From: JBLNBN01 sp050260015
Lineage (GTDB): Bacteria > Bacteroidota > Ignavibacteria > Kapaibacteriales > UBA2268
Direction of reading: 5' to 3'
DNA: 64,000 nt
Assembly: GCA_050260015.1 (NCBI GenBank)
Contig: JBLNBN010000060.1
Span: forward strand, 1 to 64,000
Shown: positions 17,025 to 25,596 of the stretch, one piece after another
Numbering within the stretch: position 1 is the stretch's first letter
Layout of the letters: each line of letters begins with the position of its first letter
Program-made: the position numbers and the translations under genes
The notes under the pieces: generated by a model
Databases searched by the model: none
What the model was told of the DNA's origin: nothing
Seen by the model: the letters and a program-made list of their open reading frames with translations, nothing else

Positions 17025-18353
17025 ATGCGAAACATATTAGCTATTATGCTGATTGGGCTTGGGCTGGCCCAATTCGCTTATTCCCAGCGTAATGAAATGC
17101 CGGATAAAAGCGATTACTATTCCTTCGGCGTAAATTTCTATTCCTCGGCTTATTCTTTTCCCTCGGAATCCCCGGATTCAATGAACATTGTGATCCTCTA
17201 TAGAATCAGGTATGCCGGCCTGAATTTTGTCAAGAATACGATTAATCCCTCGAAGGGGCATTTCTTCGCTACGCTGTCCACCGAAGCCACGCTTAGGGAC
17301 GCGGAGGGAATTATCCGCAGAAGGCTTATTGGCGCCGATTCCGTCTACGTTAATTCCTACGAGGAAACTAATACAAAAAACGAGTTTATCGTCAATTACT
17401 TAACCGCGACTCTGCCTAACCAAACATTTAAGGCGTCGATTAACGTTTACGATAAAAATACCCAAAAATTCCAGAAAGTTGACTATACCCTAGAAGCGAT
17501 CAAACCTACAACCAGGCTGGGAGTCTCGCAACCGCTCTTCGCGGCGCAATACGGCCCCGGGTACTCGCCCTATATTTTCAATAACGACCTTCCGTTCCAA
17601 TACGAGCCTACGAGCATAATCATACTGGCCGACGGAAGCGGTAAGTACGATAATATTCATTATACTATTTTCCCGGTAAATCCGAGCGACAAAAAGGCCG
17701 CCCCCGTTGCAAAAGGAGAATTTGTAGCTGTTAGCGGCAACGAGCCGGTAATTAGTATCGATTCGCGGAATAAGATCACTTTGCTTTTCAATTTAAATCC
17801 AAAAATGGCCGACAGGGTATACGCGTTTGCCGCCGACTTCGACTATCGCAAGCTAAAGGAAGGGAAGTACTCGCTGAATATATGGAAACAGGGACGGTCG
17901 GATACGCTGAAGGATGAATTCAGCGTAGTATGGGAAAATCGGCCGCTTTCCATTAAAAACATTCCGTATGCGATAGATTTAATGCGCTACATAATGAAGG
18001 ACGAGGAGCACGACAAGCTAAATGAAGGCGACGACGAGGAAAAGGAACAAAAGCTCTTCGCATACTGGAAAAAACGCGACCCTACGCCCGACACTGAATA
18101 CAACGAAGCGATGGCGGAATTCTTCCGGCGGGCGGACTATGCGCACTTCAACTACCAAACGCTTACGGAACAGGACGGAGCTAAAACCGACCGCGGCCGC
18201 GTCTATATCCACTACGGGCCTCCCGAGGAAATTACTTCGAACCTTGTAAACGGGAGAACCCACGAAACGTGGCTTTATAGAAAGCTAAATAAGGAGTTTT
18301 CGTTTGAGACAGTCTCGATCGGCGTCGTTCGGCTCTCGGAGATTAAGCAATAA
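17025..18353 (+). CDS. GWxTD domain-containing secreted protein
   Basis: The 442-aa protein has a signal peptide (MRNILAIMLIGLGLAQFAYS). The C-terminal 120 residues match the GWxTD family: KRDPTPDTEYNEAMAEFFRR, KTDRGRVYIHYGPPEEI and THETWLYRKLNKEFSF. In the signature position the sequence reads GAKTD instead of GWxTD, so the tryptophan is missing. The N-terminal part is beta-rich and poorly conserved. GWxTD proteins are common in Bacteroidota and Acidobacteriota, with no established function. It begins 5 bp after ruvX and probably ends that operon; the next gene is convergent, 7 bp away. Confidence 0.85.
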   Translation: MRNILAIMLIGLGLAQFAYSQRNEMPDKSDYYSFGVNFYSSAYSFPSESPDSMNIVILYRIRYAGLNFVKNTINPSKGHFFATLSTEATLRDAEGIIRRRLIGADSVYVNSYEETNTKNEFIVNYLTATLPNQTFKASINVYDKNTQKFQKVDYTLEAIKPTTRLGVSQPLFAAQYGPGYSPYIFNNDLPFQYEPTSIIILADGSGKYDNIHYTIFPVNPSDKKAAPVAKGEFVAVSGNEPVISIDSRNKITLLFNLNPKMADRVYAFAADFDYRKLKEGKYSLNIWKQGRSDTLKDEFSVVWENRPLSIKNIPYAIDLMRYIMKDEEHDKLNEGDDEEKEQKLFAYWKKRDPTPDTEYNEAMAEFFRRADYAHFNYQTLTEQDGAKTDRGRVYIHYGPPEEITSNLVNGRTHETWLYRKLNKEFSFETVSIGVVRLSEIKQ

Positions 18354-18360
18354 TACCCGA

Positions 18361-20109
18361 TCAATTCCTGCTCGGGTCTAAAAAGCTCCTTTGCCCGAAA
18401 TAGCGATGGCGCGAGGTTTCGCGCATTCGCGTCAGATCGAGCAGCAAGAGCCCGTCCAACGAATTCATAAAATTGACGTTGACCGCGAAGTCGATGAAAT
18501 TCGCCCCGCCGTACTCGCATAGCTCAACATACTTGCGGTAGAGCGCCGGCACGGTAAATCCAAGCTCTTTCAGCGCGCTTTTCAACGCGTTAAAGTCTTC
18601 CTGCCGGCTCTTTCCTGCGAATATGCTGGAGAGATCGCGTTCCTCCTTAGCGGAGATCACGTATGGGGTCAAGCTCTTTACGCCGTTCAATTCTATCCCG
18701 TACCACTTTTTGTAGTAGTATACTATCAGGTTTTTCGCATAGGTAGTGTAGGAATCGCTTACGCTAACCGCGCCGAGCAGGTACTTCACGTTCGGTCGCT
18801 TTTGGATATATGCGCCGATGCCCTGCCAGATATAATCGAGCGCGGAGCTCTTCCAGTACTTTTGCTGGATAAAGCTCCTTCCGAGCTCTATCGCCTGGTC
18901 GAATATTGGATTGAAGTCCGGCCCGAACGCGAACATGGACGCGTTGTAAAGGCCCGCTACGCCTTTGTTTTCTATTACGTCCCGCACGAGGCAGAGCCTG
19001 TACGATCCCATTATTTCCTGGAGCCGGTCGTCCCAAAGAGCGATGTGGTCGTAGTACCTATCGTATTTATCCGAATCGGCTTCCTTGCCCGCGCCCTCGC
19101 CTACGCTGCGGAACGTGATCTCGCGAAGCCTGGATATTTCCCGAAGAACGTTGGGAGCCGAGTCGTGGGCGCAAAGGTATATCTTTTTCCCGTCCGCCGT
19201 TTGGCCGAGCAGCTCCGAGCGGGATAGATCGTTGACTAGCAGTTCCTTTGGCGTCGGGCGGATTATAGTCGTCTCGGTATGGAATATCCCCGGCTTGCCC
19301 GCGCCTATCCTGTAAACGTGCTTCTTTAGTAAATTTGTCAAATGACGCTCGTTCAGCCCGCTACGAGTAAAGGCGGAGGCGGGAATCGGGTTGCCCGCAT
19401 GCAGCTTTAACGATTCGCCCTTTTTATTGAATAATTCGTGCGGGAGTAAAAACATGCCGAATCGCCTGTAGAGCAGCGAGAGCAGGTAGAATAGCGCGGA
19501 ATTTTGGCCGTCGACGTAGACGGGCAGGACCGGGGCGTTCAGCTTCGAGGCGTACTTGACGGCGCCTTTAAGCCATTTCCTGTCCTGGACGCCGCTCCAG
19601 CCTAGCCGCGAGACCTCCGCGGCTGGGAAGAAAAGTATCGCCTCGTCCGCCGCGAGCGAAGCCTCTATCCGCTCCAAATTCTTTCTTTGCGCCGAGACCG
19701 ATAGCACGTCGTAGGGCAGCAGGAGGTCGCGGATATTCTCTATATGCGAAAGCACGTCGTTCGCCACTACCTTTACGTCGCTGCGGACTTCGCCTAAAGC
19801 GCGGAGGAGCGCCAGGCCGTCCAGCCCGCCGAGCGGATGGTTTGCTACTACTACGAGCTTTCCCTCCGCGGGTATGCGCAACTTATCCTCTTTGGAAAGC
19901 TCGTAACTGAAGTCGAGATAATTAAACAGTGAGTCGATAAAATCGAAATTCTTCTCCGCCGCGAACTCCTTCAGCACGTGGTTGATCTGGCGGGTATGAA
20001 AAAGCAGATCGAGGAAATTCACTAAACCCTTTGAAACGAAAGAGGGATAGTTACTAAAAAGGGCGGGCGACTTCTGCCGCAGTATTTCACTAATATCTAT
20101 ATTTTTCAT
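18361..20109 (-). CDS. LPLAT-GNAT fusion, candidate OlsF-like aminolipid synthase
   Basis: The 582-aa protein has an N-terminal PlsC-like acyltransferase (about 60-280) with NHPLGGLDG around residue 83, FFPAAEVSRLGWSG and LPVYVDGQNSALFY. A C-terminal hemolysin/OlsB-like N-acyltransferase (about 310-480) follows: SRLREITFRSVGEG, YDRYYDHIALWDD, SYRLCLVRD. In OlsF enzymes an O-acyltransferase domain precedes an N-acyltransferase domain and the fusion makes ornithine or related aminolipids; the domain order here is the same, so that role is inferred. The frame runs up to 20343 but ATG 20109 (MKNIDISEILRQK) gives the normal N-terminus; the extra 78 codons would read through the sRNA-like region. 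Confidence 0.8.
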   Translation of the reverse strand: MKNIDISEILRQKSPALFSNYPSFVSKGLVNFLDLLFHTRQINHVLKEFAAEKNFDFIDSLFNYLDFSYELSKEDKLRIPAEGKLVVVANHPLGGLDGLALLRALGEVRSDVKVVANDVLSHIENIRDLLLPYDVLSVSAQRKNLERIEASLAADEAILFFPAAEVSRLGWSGVQDRKWLKGAVKYASKLNAPVLPVYVDGQNSALFYLLSLLYRRFGMFLLPHELFNKKGESLKLHAGNPIPASAFTRSGLNERHLTNLLKKHVYRIGAGKPGIFHTETTIIRPTPKELLVNDLSRSELLGQTADGKKIYLCAHDSAPNVLREISRLREITFRSVGEGAGKEADSDKYDRYYDHIALWDDRLQEIMGSYRLCLVRDVIENKGVAGLYNASMFAFGPDFNPIFDQAIELGRSFIQQKYWKSSALDYIWQGIGAYIQKRPNVKYLLGAVSVSDSYTTYAKNLIVYYYKKWYGIELNGVKSLTPYVISAKEERDLSSIFAGKSRQEDFNALKSALKELGFTVPALYRKYVELCEYGGANFIDFAVNVNFMNSLDGLLLLDLTRMRETSRHRYFGQRSFLDPSRN

Positions 20110-20211
20110 AGGAAAATCGGTTTTTAATATGTCGAATTCGCTAACGACAAAAATAATGAAAATTCGGAGTAAATCCTTGACTTGTTGTCTTGATGAAGAA
20201 ACTATTCGATT

Positions 20212-20358
20212 TTTCGAATATCTATAGCGTCGCGCTGCTTCTTTTTCATCCCGCGGAGAAGCTTCAGGCGGAGTATCGGGGGAATATGGAGTTGATAAAT
20301 ATAGAGGCATGCCTATTTTGGTTAGGAACTGGGCCGGGAGCAATCCCGGCCTTTATTT
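20212..20358 (+). ncRNA. Candidate small RNA 1 ending in GCAA-tetraloop terminator
   Basis: The stretch ends in a perfect 8-bp hairpin with a GCAA loop (20332-20351) followed by TTTATTTTA. A weak promoter lies upstream (TTGACT at 20177-20182, poor -10 near 20200). No gene on the plus strand precedes this terminator, so it probably ends a small transcript. The 31 bp from 20324 to 20354 are repeated exactly at 20466-20496. Start position is a guess; no known RNA family was recognised. Confidence 0.3.
20332..20351 (+). terminator. GCAA-tetraloop hairpin terminator, copy 1
   Basis: Stem GGCCGGGA/TCCCGGCC, loop GCAA, followed by TTTATTTTA. Preceded by AGGAACTG, which is also conserved in copy 2. 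Confidence 0.65.
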
Positions 20359-20429
20359 TATGTACGTAATATTTTTCAAAGATAATAAATAAGCTTGCGC
20401 ATAATATAAATATTTTGTATTTTAAAAGT

Positions 20430-20498
20430 GAATCCGTTGTTCTCCATGAACATCGTTTTCGCCAAAGGAACTGGGCCGGGAGCAATCCCGGCCTTTTT
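20430..20498 (+). ncRNA. Candidate small RNA 2 ending in the same terminator
   Basis: A candidate promoter TTGCGC (20395-20400), 17-nt spacer, TATTTT (20418-20423) would give a transcript of about 70 nt that ends at the second copy of the AGGAACTG-hairpin module and its T-tract (TTTTTTA). No ORF or ribosome site is apparent. Sequence upstream of the shared 31 bp does not resemble candidate RNA 1 by eye. The family is not recognised. Confidence 0.35.
20474..20493 (+). terminator. GCAA-tetraloop hairpin terminator, copy 2
   Basis: Identical hairpin to 20332-20351, followed by a better T-tract (TTTTTTA). The 142-bp distance between the copies and the exact identity suggest a tandem duplication or functional constraint. 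Confidence 0.7.
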
Positions 20499-20555
20499 TA
20501 TTGGCGACTGTTAAGTTCATCCTGTAAATCCAATATCGCGCTTTTTAAATTTTCT

Positions 20556-20792
20556 TAACCCCTAAGGGGTTACAGGTTTGTAACGGGAAGCGTCCGCTCC
20601 CACACACTTTTATCCGAGGCGGAGACGCGTAAAGGAGGGGGAAGCGGGAAGGCAATTTGCTACCAATATGTAACCCCTCCGGGGTTAAGAAACGATTTGC
20701 CAGTCATTTGTCCTTTGAGTAATAGGCGAAGCTTTTATGGAGTCTTTGATTGACAGACCATTTAATTTTCATGCGTTTACGCGTCATTTCTC
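20556..20792 (+). repeat. Composite intergenic element, copy 2
   Basis: Palindrome A at 20556-20572 (TAACCCC/GGGGTTA), a GC-rich spacer of about 98 nt, palindrome B at 20671-20687 (TAACCCC/GGGGTTA again), a 16-nt link, then the conserved module at about 20704-20792 (TCATTTGTCCTTTGAG, then ATAGGCGAAGC, ending CATGCGTTTACGCGTCATTT). This copy is the most regular of the three. No ORF. Confidence 0.75.
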
Positions 20793-20809
20793 AATAATCC
20801 GTATATACC

Positions 20810-20843
20810 AAAACAGCCCGCAAATTGCTTTGCAGGCTGTTTT
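20810..20843. terminator. Bidirectional-type hairpin terminator below tRNA-Pro
   Basis: A 15-bp stem with one mismatch (20810-20824 with 20829-20843) and a TTGC loop; ends are A/T tracts on both strands. On the minus strand it follows tRNA-Pro by 10 nt and is its likely terminator; on the plus strand it is followed by CTTTTTG. Confidence 0.7.
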
Positions 20844-20853
20844 CTTTTTGATG

Positions 20854-20927
20854 TCGGGGTGAGAGGATTTGAACCTCCGGCCCCTACGTCCCGAACGTAG
20901 TGCGCTACCGGGCTGCGCTACACCCCG
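20854..20927 (-). tRNA. tRNA-Pro (CGG)
   Basis: The 74-nt cloverleaf read on the minus strand has acceptor CGGGGTG pairing with CACCCCG, discriminator A, D-loop with GCGCAGCCCGGTAGCGC, anticodon stem CTACG/CGTAG around loop TTCGGGA (anticodon CGG), and T-arm GAGGTTCAAATCCTC. The 3' CCA is not encoded (CAT follows). It would decode CCG. Confidence 0.95.
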
Positions 20928-20954
20928 TGCCGACATCGTCGCGTTTTAGAGATA

Positions 20955-20986
20955 CAAAATTACGACATTTTCGCTAATTGCGCAAC
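20955..20986 (-). promoter_or_regulatory. Candidate Bacteroidota-type promoter for tRNA-Pro
   Basis: On the minus strand GTTG (20986-20983), a 20-nt spacer, then TAATTTTG (20962-20955), a full TAnnTTTG match. It would start transcription about 20 nt before the tRNA 5' end at 20927. Confidence 0.5.
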
Positions 20987-21014
20987 ATTTTTTTGCGCTT
21001 TCCCGCGCCGCAGC

Positions 21015-23555
21015 CTAATAAATTAACGCACGACGAGCCGCGACGTACGGTCCCGAGCGAAATACGATAAAGTAAACTCCGGCGGAAAAGGCGCTTGCGT
21101 CGAGCGTCGCTGCGCTTGCTCCGCGCGGAGCCGCAGCGATATATTTTTCGAGGACGGACTCGCCCGACGACGAGTATATCTCTATTTCCGCCGGTTGATC
21201 GAACGGTACCGTAAACTTTACGTCGATTGCGCCGCGGGAGCTATTCGCCTCGAACGCGTACGGTTCGCCGAACACCACGGAGCGAAGTTCCTTGCCGCAA
21301 ACTTCGTAGTCCACGGCCGCTGGCTCGGTCGTAATATCGACGCAATCGTCAAGATTCGTCATAGGATCGACTACGCTGACTACTGCTGGCTCCGGGCTTA
21401 GGGGCAGCAGCCGCATCATATTAATCCCGAATAGCTTCGTTGCGCCGGCGGCAGTATCGAGAATATTTACATACGGCGGCCTGGAGTTTACGATTAGCGT
21501 ATCGTACTGCGCGCCGTCGTGAACGCCTATCGAGAAGCGGTCGTTCCCGTCGTTAAAAGCGTTCAGCGTATCGCGGTAGAGGAACAAATGCTCCGCCGGA
21601 TATGCGATCTTCAGGCTCAGCTTGTTAAGCGGAGGCTTTACTGCGCCCGTTTCGGCTAACAAAGCGAACTCGACGAACCGGCCGGGTTCGGGGTTCGTTT
21701 CGGATGGCACGAGCTTTAAATTGATCTTGTACCTGTCCGCAGGATCGTACTCCAATTTGCTAAGGCTTGTATTGCCGAAGCTATCGACCGCGGCAATAAA
21801 TCCCGAAGCGGGGAGCGAGCGATCCTCGACTTCCGCGCGAAGCGAAGCGGTCGCCTGCGGGGCGCTATAGATCCATTCCGTCGCTTCCTGCGGGAAAAAT
21901 AGCTTTAGATTCTGCGCGCCCGCGACTAACGCGATCTTCTTAATACCGGATTGGAATGCGCCTCCGCCCGCGATAGAATCGGTAACAACGATATCGAAGT
22001 AGCCGCAATCGGCGGTCGTGAAGAATAGCGGAGGGATCGAATCTACCTGCCTGACTACTGGGATGGGGGATTGCGAAGCCCAAATAGGATACGAATAAAA
22101 ATTTTCCACGGCAAACCCGTAAAGCGTGCCGGAGAAATACGCCCGGCCCGTCAGCACGTGCGTGCCGGTGTCGACCCTAACGTGCGCCCAGTATAGGTCC
22201 GTAGTTGGTATCCTTTGCGAGAGCAGCTTAGGATATACCTGGTAGAGCGGCTTACCGTTCAGGGAAAGTGATTTCACCGCGGTCTCGTCGGGATCGTTCG
22301 GGTCGCCGACTATTATAAGATTTAACCAGTTATCGCTAAACGGGAACCCCGTCGAGCGCAACACGCCGTTTTGCGTATAGAGTTCCGCGGGCATAACGAG
22401 CGACATAGACGGATCGAAGCTATTGCCCGAGTGGTCGTTGGGGTCCTTCGGGCGCTTATTGTCCCAATCGGAGCTATAGGAATATTGAACGAGCAGGGAA
22501 GGCTCGGACGTCTCCCACACGGCTACTCCACGGATGGAGAACCAATTTACGGGGTCCGCCCCGGGGCGCTGGTTGAACTCGTAGAAACGCCCGGCGTCCA
22601 GAGTACCGCTTAGCTCGCCGAGCAGTGCGCCCGTAATTTTATCATAGTATTTACAGGTCCAGTTAGTATTATTTTTTGACGCCAACAGCCGAAAATAGTC
22701 CCCTCCGCCTCTCCGGTTGAATTCCAGCGAATAGAATTTCTTGCCCCACGCCCTAACCGGCGGCAAAGCTTCGCAAAGGTGATTGCGTCCAAAACTTATG
22801 TTATCAATTTCCGTGGGCAATACGGTTCGCAAGTGGTAGGAAATAAGTCCTATTGGCTTATCGGAGGTAATATGCGCGCCGCTTAAATCGGTCCATTGAT
22901 GGGAGCCTTCGCTGCGCACTGAATAAGTTTCTCCCTTCTGCAGCGTCGCTTCAATTTTCCGGGGTTTTCCTTTTCCGTCTACGAGGTAATCCATAGAGAC
23001 CAGGGATGGGGGAACCTCGATAGTTACGCGAGTATTATCTTCCGCGGCCAGTACAAGGAAGCCGCCGCCCCTTGGGAAGAGCGCGCCCTTGCCCGTGGCG
23101 TAGTCGTAGTACCCGACGTGATAATATTCCTTATCCCAGGAGTCCACGGGTATAGCCGAAAAGCCGTCGGCGCTATAGTCCTTAATGGAGAGCACGTAAA
23201 CCGAGATCGAATCGTCGGCGACAATTTCAAAAGTTTTCTTAACCGCTTTAAAAGTTTCGTAAACTTCGGACTTTTCAAATTGCTTTAGCGGGTAAGAATA
23301 CTCGAAGCTGGTCGAGGGTTGCATTTCCCGGTTAATAACTTCGCCGGTAGGCGTTTGAATCGTTACGTTCGCGCGTTTGGCGGAGCTGACTATAATCCTG
23401 CAGGCTATAACGTCAATCCCGGCGGCGGGATTCTCGTTCGGCGGAAGCGCAAAAATAAACTTCTTACCGCTCGAGGAGTACTGGTAAGCCAGGCACGGCG
23501 AAAAAATCGTCGCGACGATGGAAAAACCAAGCAGTATTTTACAAAATATGCGCAT
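21015..23555 (-). CDS. T9SS-exported IgGFc-binding-domain protein
   Basis: The 846-aa protein has a signal peptide (1-24) and then a region of about 500 residues resembling the IgGFc-binding N-terminal domain: FIFALPPNENP, VLAAEDNTRVTIEVP, LISYHLRTVLPTEI, WGKKFYSLEFNRRGGGDYFR and FAVENFYSYPIW. A beta-sandwich part follows, then a C-terminal T9SS sorting domain (VKFTVPFDQPAEIEIYSSSG, LDASAFSAGVYFIVFRS, ending RRALIY). The family is named from a mammalian mucin-like protein; in bacteria it marks large cell-surface proteins and the ligand is unknown. It is a single gene flanked by tRNA-Pro and by the third intergenic element, without operon partners. Confidence 0.8.
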   Translation of the reverse strand: MRIFCKILLGFSIVATIFSPCLAYQYSSSGKKFIFALPPNENPAAGIDVIACRIIVSSAKRANVTIQTPTGEVINREMQPSTSFEYSYPLKQFEKSEVYETFKAVKKTFEIVADDSISVYVLSIKDYSADGFSAIPVDSWDKEYYHVGYYDYATGKGALFPRGGGFLVLAAEDNTRVTIEVPPSLVSMDYLVDGKGKPRKIEATLQKGETYSVRSEGSHQWTDLSGAHITSDKPIGLISYHLRTVLPTEIDNISFGRNHLCEALPPVRAWGKKFYSLEFNRRGGGDYFRLLASKNNTNWTCKYYDKITGALLGELSGTLDAGRFYEFNQRPGADPVNWFSIRGVAVWETSEPSLLVQYSYSSDWDNKRPKDPNDHSGNSFDPSMSLVMPAELYTQNGVLRSTGFPFSDNWLNLIIVGDPNDPDETAVKSLSLNGKPLYQVYPKLLSQRIPTTDLYWAHVRVDTGTHVLTGRAYFSGTLYGFAVENFYSYPIWASQSPIPVVRQVDSIPPLFFTTADCGYFDIVVTDSIAGGGAFQSGIKKIALVAGAQNLKLFFPQEATEWIYSAPQATASLRAEVEDRSLPASGFIAAVDSFGNTSLSKLEYDPADRYKINLKLVPSETNPEPGRFVEFALLAETGAVKPPLNKLSLKIAYPAEHLFLYRDTLNAFNDGNDRFSIGVHDGAQYDTLIVNSRPPYVNILDTAAGATKLFGINMMRLLPLSPEPAVVSVVDPMTNLDDCVDITTEPAAVDYEVCGKELRSVVFGEPYAFEANSSRGAIDVKFTVPFDQPAEIEIYSSSGESVLEKYIAAAPRGASAATLDASAFSAGVYFIVFRSGPYVAARRALIY

Positions 23556-23643
23556 TAACGCTCCGAATAACTACCGGCTATAAGTAACTATAATATAAAT
23601 AATAGAATCATCTAAATTAACCCTATCAGGGACTTGATATTAA

Positions 23644-23904
23644 GTCCCGAAGGGACGATATTATTAATAACCGTATGCAAGCGAAGCGCAGCTTACGGAC
23701 AGAGGTCGCCCCACATCCTCTTCCCGCGGCTATGCCCCGGAGGAATAGGCGGATAGGGGCGGGCGCTTCGCGTTACAAAGCTGTAACCCCGCTGGGGTTA
23801 AAAAATGCGTTTCCAATCATCTGCCCTTTGATTAAACTTGGAAGCCTTTAAAGTTTCTTCAAATGAAAACAGATTCAACGCCAGTCCGTTTAACTTGACG
23901 CTTA
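23644..23904 (+). repeat. Composite intergenic element, copy 3
   Basis: Palindrome A at 23644-23656 (GTCCC/GGGAC), a GC-rich spacer of about 127 nt, palindrome B at 23784-23800 (TAACCCC/GGGGTTA), a 16-nt link, then a diverged module at about 23817-23904 (TCATCTGCCCTTTGATT, GGAAGCCTTTAAAG, ending CGTTTAACTTGACGC). The internal module hairpin is weaker than in copies 1 and 2. It occupies most of the 435-bp gap between the IgGFc-type gene and iorA; no ORF is seen in that gap. Confidence 0.65.
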
Positions 23905-23990
23905 AGTTACTAAATTGGCATAAAATACCAAAAGAAATTCTTAAATTGCGAAACTAAAAATTGCGATTTCTCACGAACAATTGAAATATT

Positions 23991-25586
23991 ATGGAAAAAT
24001 TACCTTTATTAGGGGACGAGGCGATAGCGCAAGCGGCCTTAGATTCCGGTCTATCCGGTATTTACGCCTACCCCGGCACGCCTTCTACGGAAATTACGGA
24101 GTACGTACAGCATAGCAAGCAAGCTCGCGAATCGGGCGTCCGCTCGAATTGGAGCGCGAACGAGAAAACGGCGATGGAAGCCGCTCTCGGCATGTCCTAC
24201 GCGGGCAAGCGCGCGATGGTGTGCATGAAGCACGTCGGCTTGAACGTCGCGGCCGACGGTTTCGTAAATTCAGCCGTTACGGGCGTTAACGGCGGTTTAA
24301 TTGTCGTTTCAGCGGACGATCCTTCGATGCATTCCTCGCAGAACGAACAAGATTCGCGCTTCTACGGGAAATTTGCAATGACCCCTATACTCGAGCCTTC
24401 CAACCAGCAGGAAGCCTACGACATGACCCGCTACGGCTACTCGATATCCGAAAAATATAAGCTCCCGGTTTTGCTTAGGATCACAACCAGGCTCGCTCAC
24501 TCCCGCGCGGGCGTTAAATTCGGCGAAAAGGCCTCGCAAAACGAAATGAGATTGCCCGAGGATCCGCGCCAGTTCGTGCTCCTTCCCGCTATAGCCCGCA
24601 AGCGTTACAAAAGCCTTTTGGCCGTCCAGCCCGAACTCGAGCTCGAGAGCGAAACGTCGGGTTTCAATAAGTATATCGACGGAGAAGACAAGTCGCTTGG
24701 TATAATCGCTTCCGGTATCGCATTTAATTATTTAATGGAGAACTTCCCGAACGGCTCGCTAAAGAATCCCGTCCTGAAGATAGGCCAATACCCGCTGCCG
24801 AAGAACCTGATCCTGAAATTATATAGCGAATGCAGGGAAATATTGGTGTTAGAGGAAGGCGCTCCGCTCATTGAAGAGCAGCTCCGCGGCTTGCTTCACA
24901 ACGGCAAAACGATCCGCGGCCGGCTCGACGGAGCATTGCCCCGCGACGGCGAATTGAATCCGAATATCGTCGCAAAGGCGATGGGCCTTGCCTCCGACGA
25001 ATTGATGACCATACCGTCGCTCGTCGCTTCTCGTCCTCCGCAGCTCTGCCAGGGCTGCCCGCACGTCGACACTTATACCGCGTTGAACGAAGCGATAAAG
25101 GAATACGGCGATGGTCGCGTGCTTTCAGATATCGGGTGCTATACGCTCGGCGCGTTGCCACCGTTTAATTCGATTAATTCATGCGTCGATATGGGCGCGT
25201 CCATCACGATGGCGAAGGGCGCCGCCGACGCAGGATTAACTCCTACTGTGGCGGTAATTGGCGACTCGACCTTTACTCACTCCGGAATAACCGGCCTATT
25301 AGACGCGGTCAACGATAAATCCCCGATCACCGTATTGATACTCGACAACGAAATAACGGCAATGACGGGCGGCCAAACGAGCTCCGCGACGGGAAAGATC
25401 GAGAAGATATGCGAAGCCGTCGGAGTCGAGCCCGAGCATATCCGCGTGGTCAATCCTATGAAGAAGAACCATGCGGAGATAGTCGAGATAATGAAGACCG
25501 AATTGGCTTACAAAGGCGTTTCCGTAATCATCCCGCGCCGCGAATGTATTGTCGCTCTGGGCGCGCAAAAGAAAAACAAAAAATAG
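23991..25586 (+). CDS. iorA: Indolepyruvate ferredoxin oxidoreductase, alpha subunit
   Basis: Catalytic subunit that oxidatively decarboxylates aryl pyruvates (indolepyruvate, phenylpyruvate) to aryl acetyl-CoA with ferredoxin as acceptor. The 531-aa sequence shows the pyrimidine-binding N-terminal half (GLSGIYAYPGTPSTEITEYV, MKHVGLNVAADGFVNSAVTG), CQGCPHVDTYTALNEA, and a TPP-binding motif GDSTFTHSGITGLLDAV with closing DNE. The C-terminal 2x[4Fe-4S] ferredoxin domain of longer IorA proteins is absent; the chain ends in a Lys-rich tail. iorB follows 10 bp later, forming the expected pair. Confidence 0.92.
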   Translation: MEKLPLLGDEAIAQAALDSGLSGIYAYPGTPSTEITEYVQHSKQARESGVRSNWSANEKTAMEAALGMSYAGKRAMVCMKHVGLNVAADGFVNSAVTGVNGGLIVVSADDPSMHSSQNEQDSRFYGKFAMTPILEPSNQQEAYDMTRYGYSISEKYKLPVLLRITTRLAHSRAGVKFGEKASQNEMRLPEDPRQFVLLPAIARKRYKSLLAVQPELELESETSGFNKYIDGEDKSLGIIASGIAFNYLMENFPNGSLKNPVLKIGQYPLPKNLILKLYSECREILVLEEGAPLIEEQLRGLLHNGKTIRGRLDGALPRDGELNPNIVAKAMGLASDELMTIPSLVASRPPQLCQGCPHVDTYTALNEAIKEYGDGRVLSDIGCYTLGALPPFNSINSCVDMGASITMAKGAADAGLTPTVAVIGDSTFTHSGITGLLDAVNDKSPITVLILDNEITAMTGGQTSSATGKIEKICEAVGVEPEHIRVVNPMKKNHAEIVEIMKTELAYKGVSVIIPRRECIVALGAQKKNKK

Positions 25587-25596
25587 GAATAAATAG

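Noticed and set aside
20110..20485. Minus-strand reading frames beginning MLPAQFL at both 20343 and 20485
   Set aside because: Both frames start in the repeated 31-bp hairpin module read backwards; identical starts are an artefact of the repeat. The OlsF-like gene most likely begins at ATG 20109.
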